From: Thermoplasmatota archaeon
GTDB lineage: Archaea > Thermoplasmatota > JAQUQK01
Assembly (NCBI GenBank): GCA_028716125.1
Contig: JAQUQK010000081.1
Location: forward strand, 1-7,822
Reading direction: 5' to 3'
DNA: 7,822 bases
Part shown: positions 6,360-7,822 of the stretch, piece after piece
How the letters are laid out: the number at the start of each line of letters is the position of its first letter
Position numbering within the stretch: position 1 is the stretch's first letter
Made by a program: the position numbers and the translations under genes
The notes under the pieces: model-generated
What the model saw: only the letters and a program-made list of their open reading frames with translations
The model's database searches: none
Told to the model about the DNA's origin: nothing

Positions 6360-7691
6360 CTATGTGGTATCCAGCACAAGCATGGAAGCCATATGCCCTT
6401 TGCCAATTGCTTGCCATAAAATCTCCCATGAAGGGATTAAATAACCCAAGAACAAAGTTCTCAGCTTCTCCCAAAACGATGCCTTGGTGCGCCTCGCCCG
6501 CACAGCCTGCCGAAACAACTCGCACCCCAAGGCTTGGATCTGGTCTATCAGAAAAGCCAGCATCGTCAAATATCCAAAGTCCGTGGCAAGATATTTCTCG
6601 CCATGGCCATAATTATGCTCCAGGTGATAACCCTGGCTCTTCAGCGTGTTAAAAGTCTCGTTTTCTATTTTCCAGCGTGCCCGGCCTCCGCGCATGACGG
6701 CTTCGACATTGCCTTGATGCAGATGGAAATCCGTTACCCAGGTGAAGACGGTCTCGCGGTTTCCGTCATGTTCCCAATATTCAAGAAAGTTAACCTGTAT
6801 ATCGGGGTGGCTGGCATTCAAACCCAGTCCGTTGACAAACCGGTATCCATGGATCACGCCGGCCTTGTCCGCCGTCTCAAATTCCCCGGCCACGCCTTGG
6901 CGCATGGCCTCATCGAAATCTTTAAACAATGCCCCGTGGTCGCCCGGCTTGACCCCGAGAATATAGCGAAACCCCAATTCCTTCAATAGCTTAATGTGTG
7001 GCCCATTGCTCGACAAACTATCCTCAACGATTATCGGACGCAGATGCTGATACTGTTCCTTGATCCGCTTCAACAGTCTTTTGGCGGCATTGCGCTCGCA
7101 ATCGTTCTTCGTCTGCCCGTCGCCTTTGGTGATCGCCTCCGGGGCGAGCGGGATGACTTCGGGACGATCCGGGTGGACGACCACCGCCCCCAGCAATTGG
7201 TGGTAATATTGCACGGCGCCATTGCCCTGTGTTTTCACGCAGCAATGGGGACAGGAAACCTTGCCGGAACAAAAATGCCCCGTGCCATCCAAGGGAACCA
7301 GGTGATACCCCCCAAGATACTCATACTCCTTGAACACATTTTGGCGCTCCGCGACGCGATGCAGGGCCGTGAACGCCGGCTCCAAGTGAACCGGGCTCAC
7401 GCCATCGACAATGCTCCGCATCTGGGTGTCGGAAGGCGCCAAGCTAACGCCGTACAAGGTTTCAAGATTATGCCGGACGACCGGCTCGTTTTTCTGTTCG
7501 TCGAACCGCAACAGCGACGAATACTTCAGGCCAAACATCGCCAAAGCCGACATCAAGGTGTCCGGAATGGTATAAACCTCGCCGCCGCCGCGATGTTCTG
7601 GTATCCTTGAAAATTCCTTGCGAACACACTGTAATAACGACGGTGCCGACAACAGCGAGGAAGACGGTTCAGCTTTGGCTATGGGTTTCAC
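6360..7691 (-). CDS. DDE transposase of the IS
   Basis: Catalyses movement of the surrounding element. The 443-residue protein carries a recognisable DDE set: Asp135 in PLDGTGHF, Asp224 in PIIVEDSLSSNGPH and Glu343 in RARWKIENETFNTLK, the last being the conserved transposase helix. A cysteine cluster (C141, C147, C150, C151; SCPHCC) follows the first Asp and could bind a metal. Other typical segments are RHNLETLYGV (73-82), KNDCERNAAKRLL (195-207), GFRYILGVKPGDH (240-252) and VNFLEYWE (300-307). The start is GTG at 7691 with a weak ribosome binding site, and no in-frame ATG lies between it and the upstream stop. The reading frame is intact, so the element could be active. No second ORF or frameshift signal was noticed. 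Confidence 0.92.
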   Translation of the reverse strand: MKPIAKAEPSSSLLSAPSLLQCVRKEFSRIPEHRGGGEVYTIPDTLMSALAMFGLKYSSLLRFDEQKNEPVVRHNLETLYGVSLAPSDTQMRSIVDGVSPVHLEPAFTALHRVAERQNVFKEYEYLGGYHLVPLDGTGHFCSGKVSCPHCCVKTQGNGAVQYYHQLLGAVVVHPDRPEVIPLAPEAITKGDGQTKNDCERNAAKRLLKRIKEQYQHLRPIIVEDSLSSNGPHIKLLKELGFRYILGVKPGDHGALFKDFDEAMRQGVAGEFETADKAGVIHGYRFVNGLGLNASHPDIQVNFLEYWEHDGNRETVFTWVTDFHLHQGNVEAVMRGGRARWKIENETFNTLKSQGYHLEHNYGHGEKYLATDFGYLTMLAFLIDQIQALGCELFRQAVRARRTKASFWEKLRTLFLGYLIPSWEILWQAIGKGHMASMLVLDTT

Positions 7692-7810
7692 TTTGCTTTC
7701 TGAAGTTAGATAACCTTTATTTTAAATATCGTACACCGATTTAACACGGTTTTCATGTCAGTCCGGCATGTCGGCTTACGTCATTGATTTGCATGGGGAT
7801 TTTTTTAGGG

Positions 7811-7822
7811 CGGGAATTGCTG
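7811..7822 (-). repeat. Right terminal inverted repeat of the IS, at the window edge
   Basis: CGGGAATTGCTG, the exact reverse complement of 6178-6189. It ends on the last base of the window. Confidence 0.9.

Larger units (their letters stand above)
6178..7822 (-). mobile_element. Complete insertion sequence with DDE transposase
   Basis: A 1645-bp element bounded by perfect 12-bp terminal inverted repeats, CAGCAATTCCCG at 6178-6189 and CGGGAATTGCTG at 7811-7822. It contains one transposase gene on the minus strand. The right end coincides with the last base of the window, so the target-site duplication cannot be tested. The left flank ends within a minus-strand gene (5861-6177) that the element disrupts. 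IS family assignment is uncertain; the transposase belongs to the broad IS4-like DDE group and may be filed among unclassified (ISNCY-type) elements. Confidence 0.88.

Noticed and set aside
6996..7610. 204-codon plus-strand frame inside the IS
   Set aside because: Antisense shadow of a transposase with clear DDE motifs on the minus strand.

Overview
The window looks like a plasmid-type replication and maintenance module placed beside a very GC-rich transketolase gene, and it ends in an insertion sequence (IS). The proteins and signals (HigB/HigA toxin-antitoxin pair, Rep_3 initiator with DnaA boxes and an IHF-like site, REP-like palindromes, an Sec signal peptide) point to a Gram-negative proteobacterium, most likely gamma or beta. 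The genus cannot be fixed from the sequence. A methylotroph-like gammaproteobacterium would fit the transketolase and the repeats, but that is a guess.

Layout. Bases 6-2018 (+) encode a complete transketolase, followed by a strong intrinsic terminator (2060-2094) and a REP-like palindrome (about 2159-2230). Bases 2236-2626 hold a near-consensus promoter with a palindrome inside it. It reads into a small membrane-protein-like gene that is out of frame with itself and is probably a frameshifted pseudogene. Bases 2766-3481 (+) are a higB-higA pair with a 4-base overlap. Bases 3575-3759 carry two palindromic repeats. Bases 3818-4126 are an iteron-type origin: DnaA box, AT-rich stretch, IHF-like site, five iterons, two more DnaA boxes and an inverted repeat over the likely rep promoter. 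Bases 4150-5208 (+) encode the Rep_3 initiator. Two minus-strand genes follow and converge on rep: a small exported protein with four cysteines (5288-5764) and the 3' part of another cysteine-containing protein (5861-6177). The second one has lost its start to the IS. That element (6178-7822, minus-strand DDE transposase) has 12-bp perfect terminal inverted repeats, and the window stops exactly at its outer end, as a contig broken at a repeat would.

How it fits together. HigBA, the origin and Rep form a coherent plasmid maintenance block: Rep initiates from the iterons and probably represses itself through the inverted repeat, while HigBA would penalise loss of the replicon. Transketolase (pentose phosphate or ribulose monophosphate sugar rearrangements) is unrelated to that block, and its codon third positions are almost all G or C, unlike the genes to its right. 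The region is therefore either a junction between chromosome and an integrated plasmid, or a plasmid carrying a metabolic gene. A 47-base direct repeat (46 identical) brackets oriV plus rep exactly, so recombination between the copies could release a circle of about 1.64 kb. I found no CRISPR array, tRNA or rRNA, and no convincing new defence or enzymatic system. The most interesting points are the compact pSC101-like origin, the repeat-bracketed replicon, the strong promoter feeding a broken small gene, and the pair of unrecognised secreted proteins.
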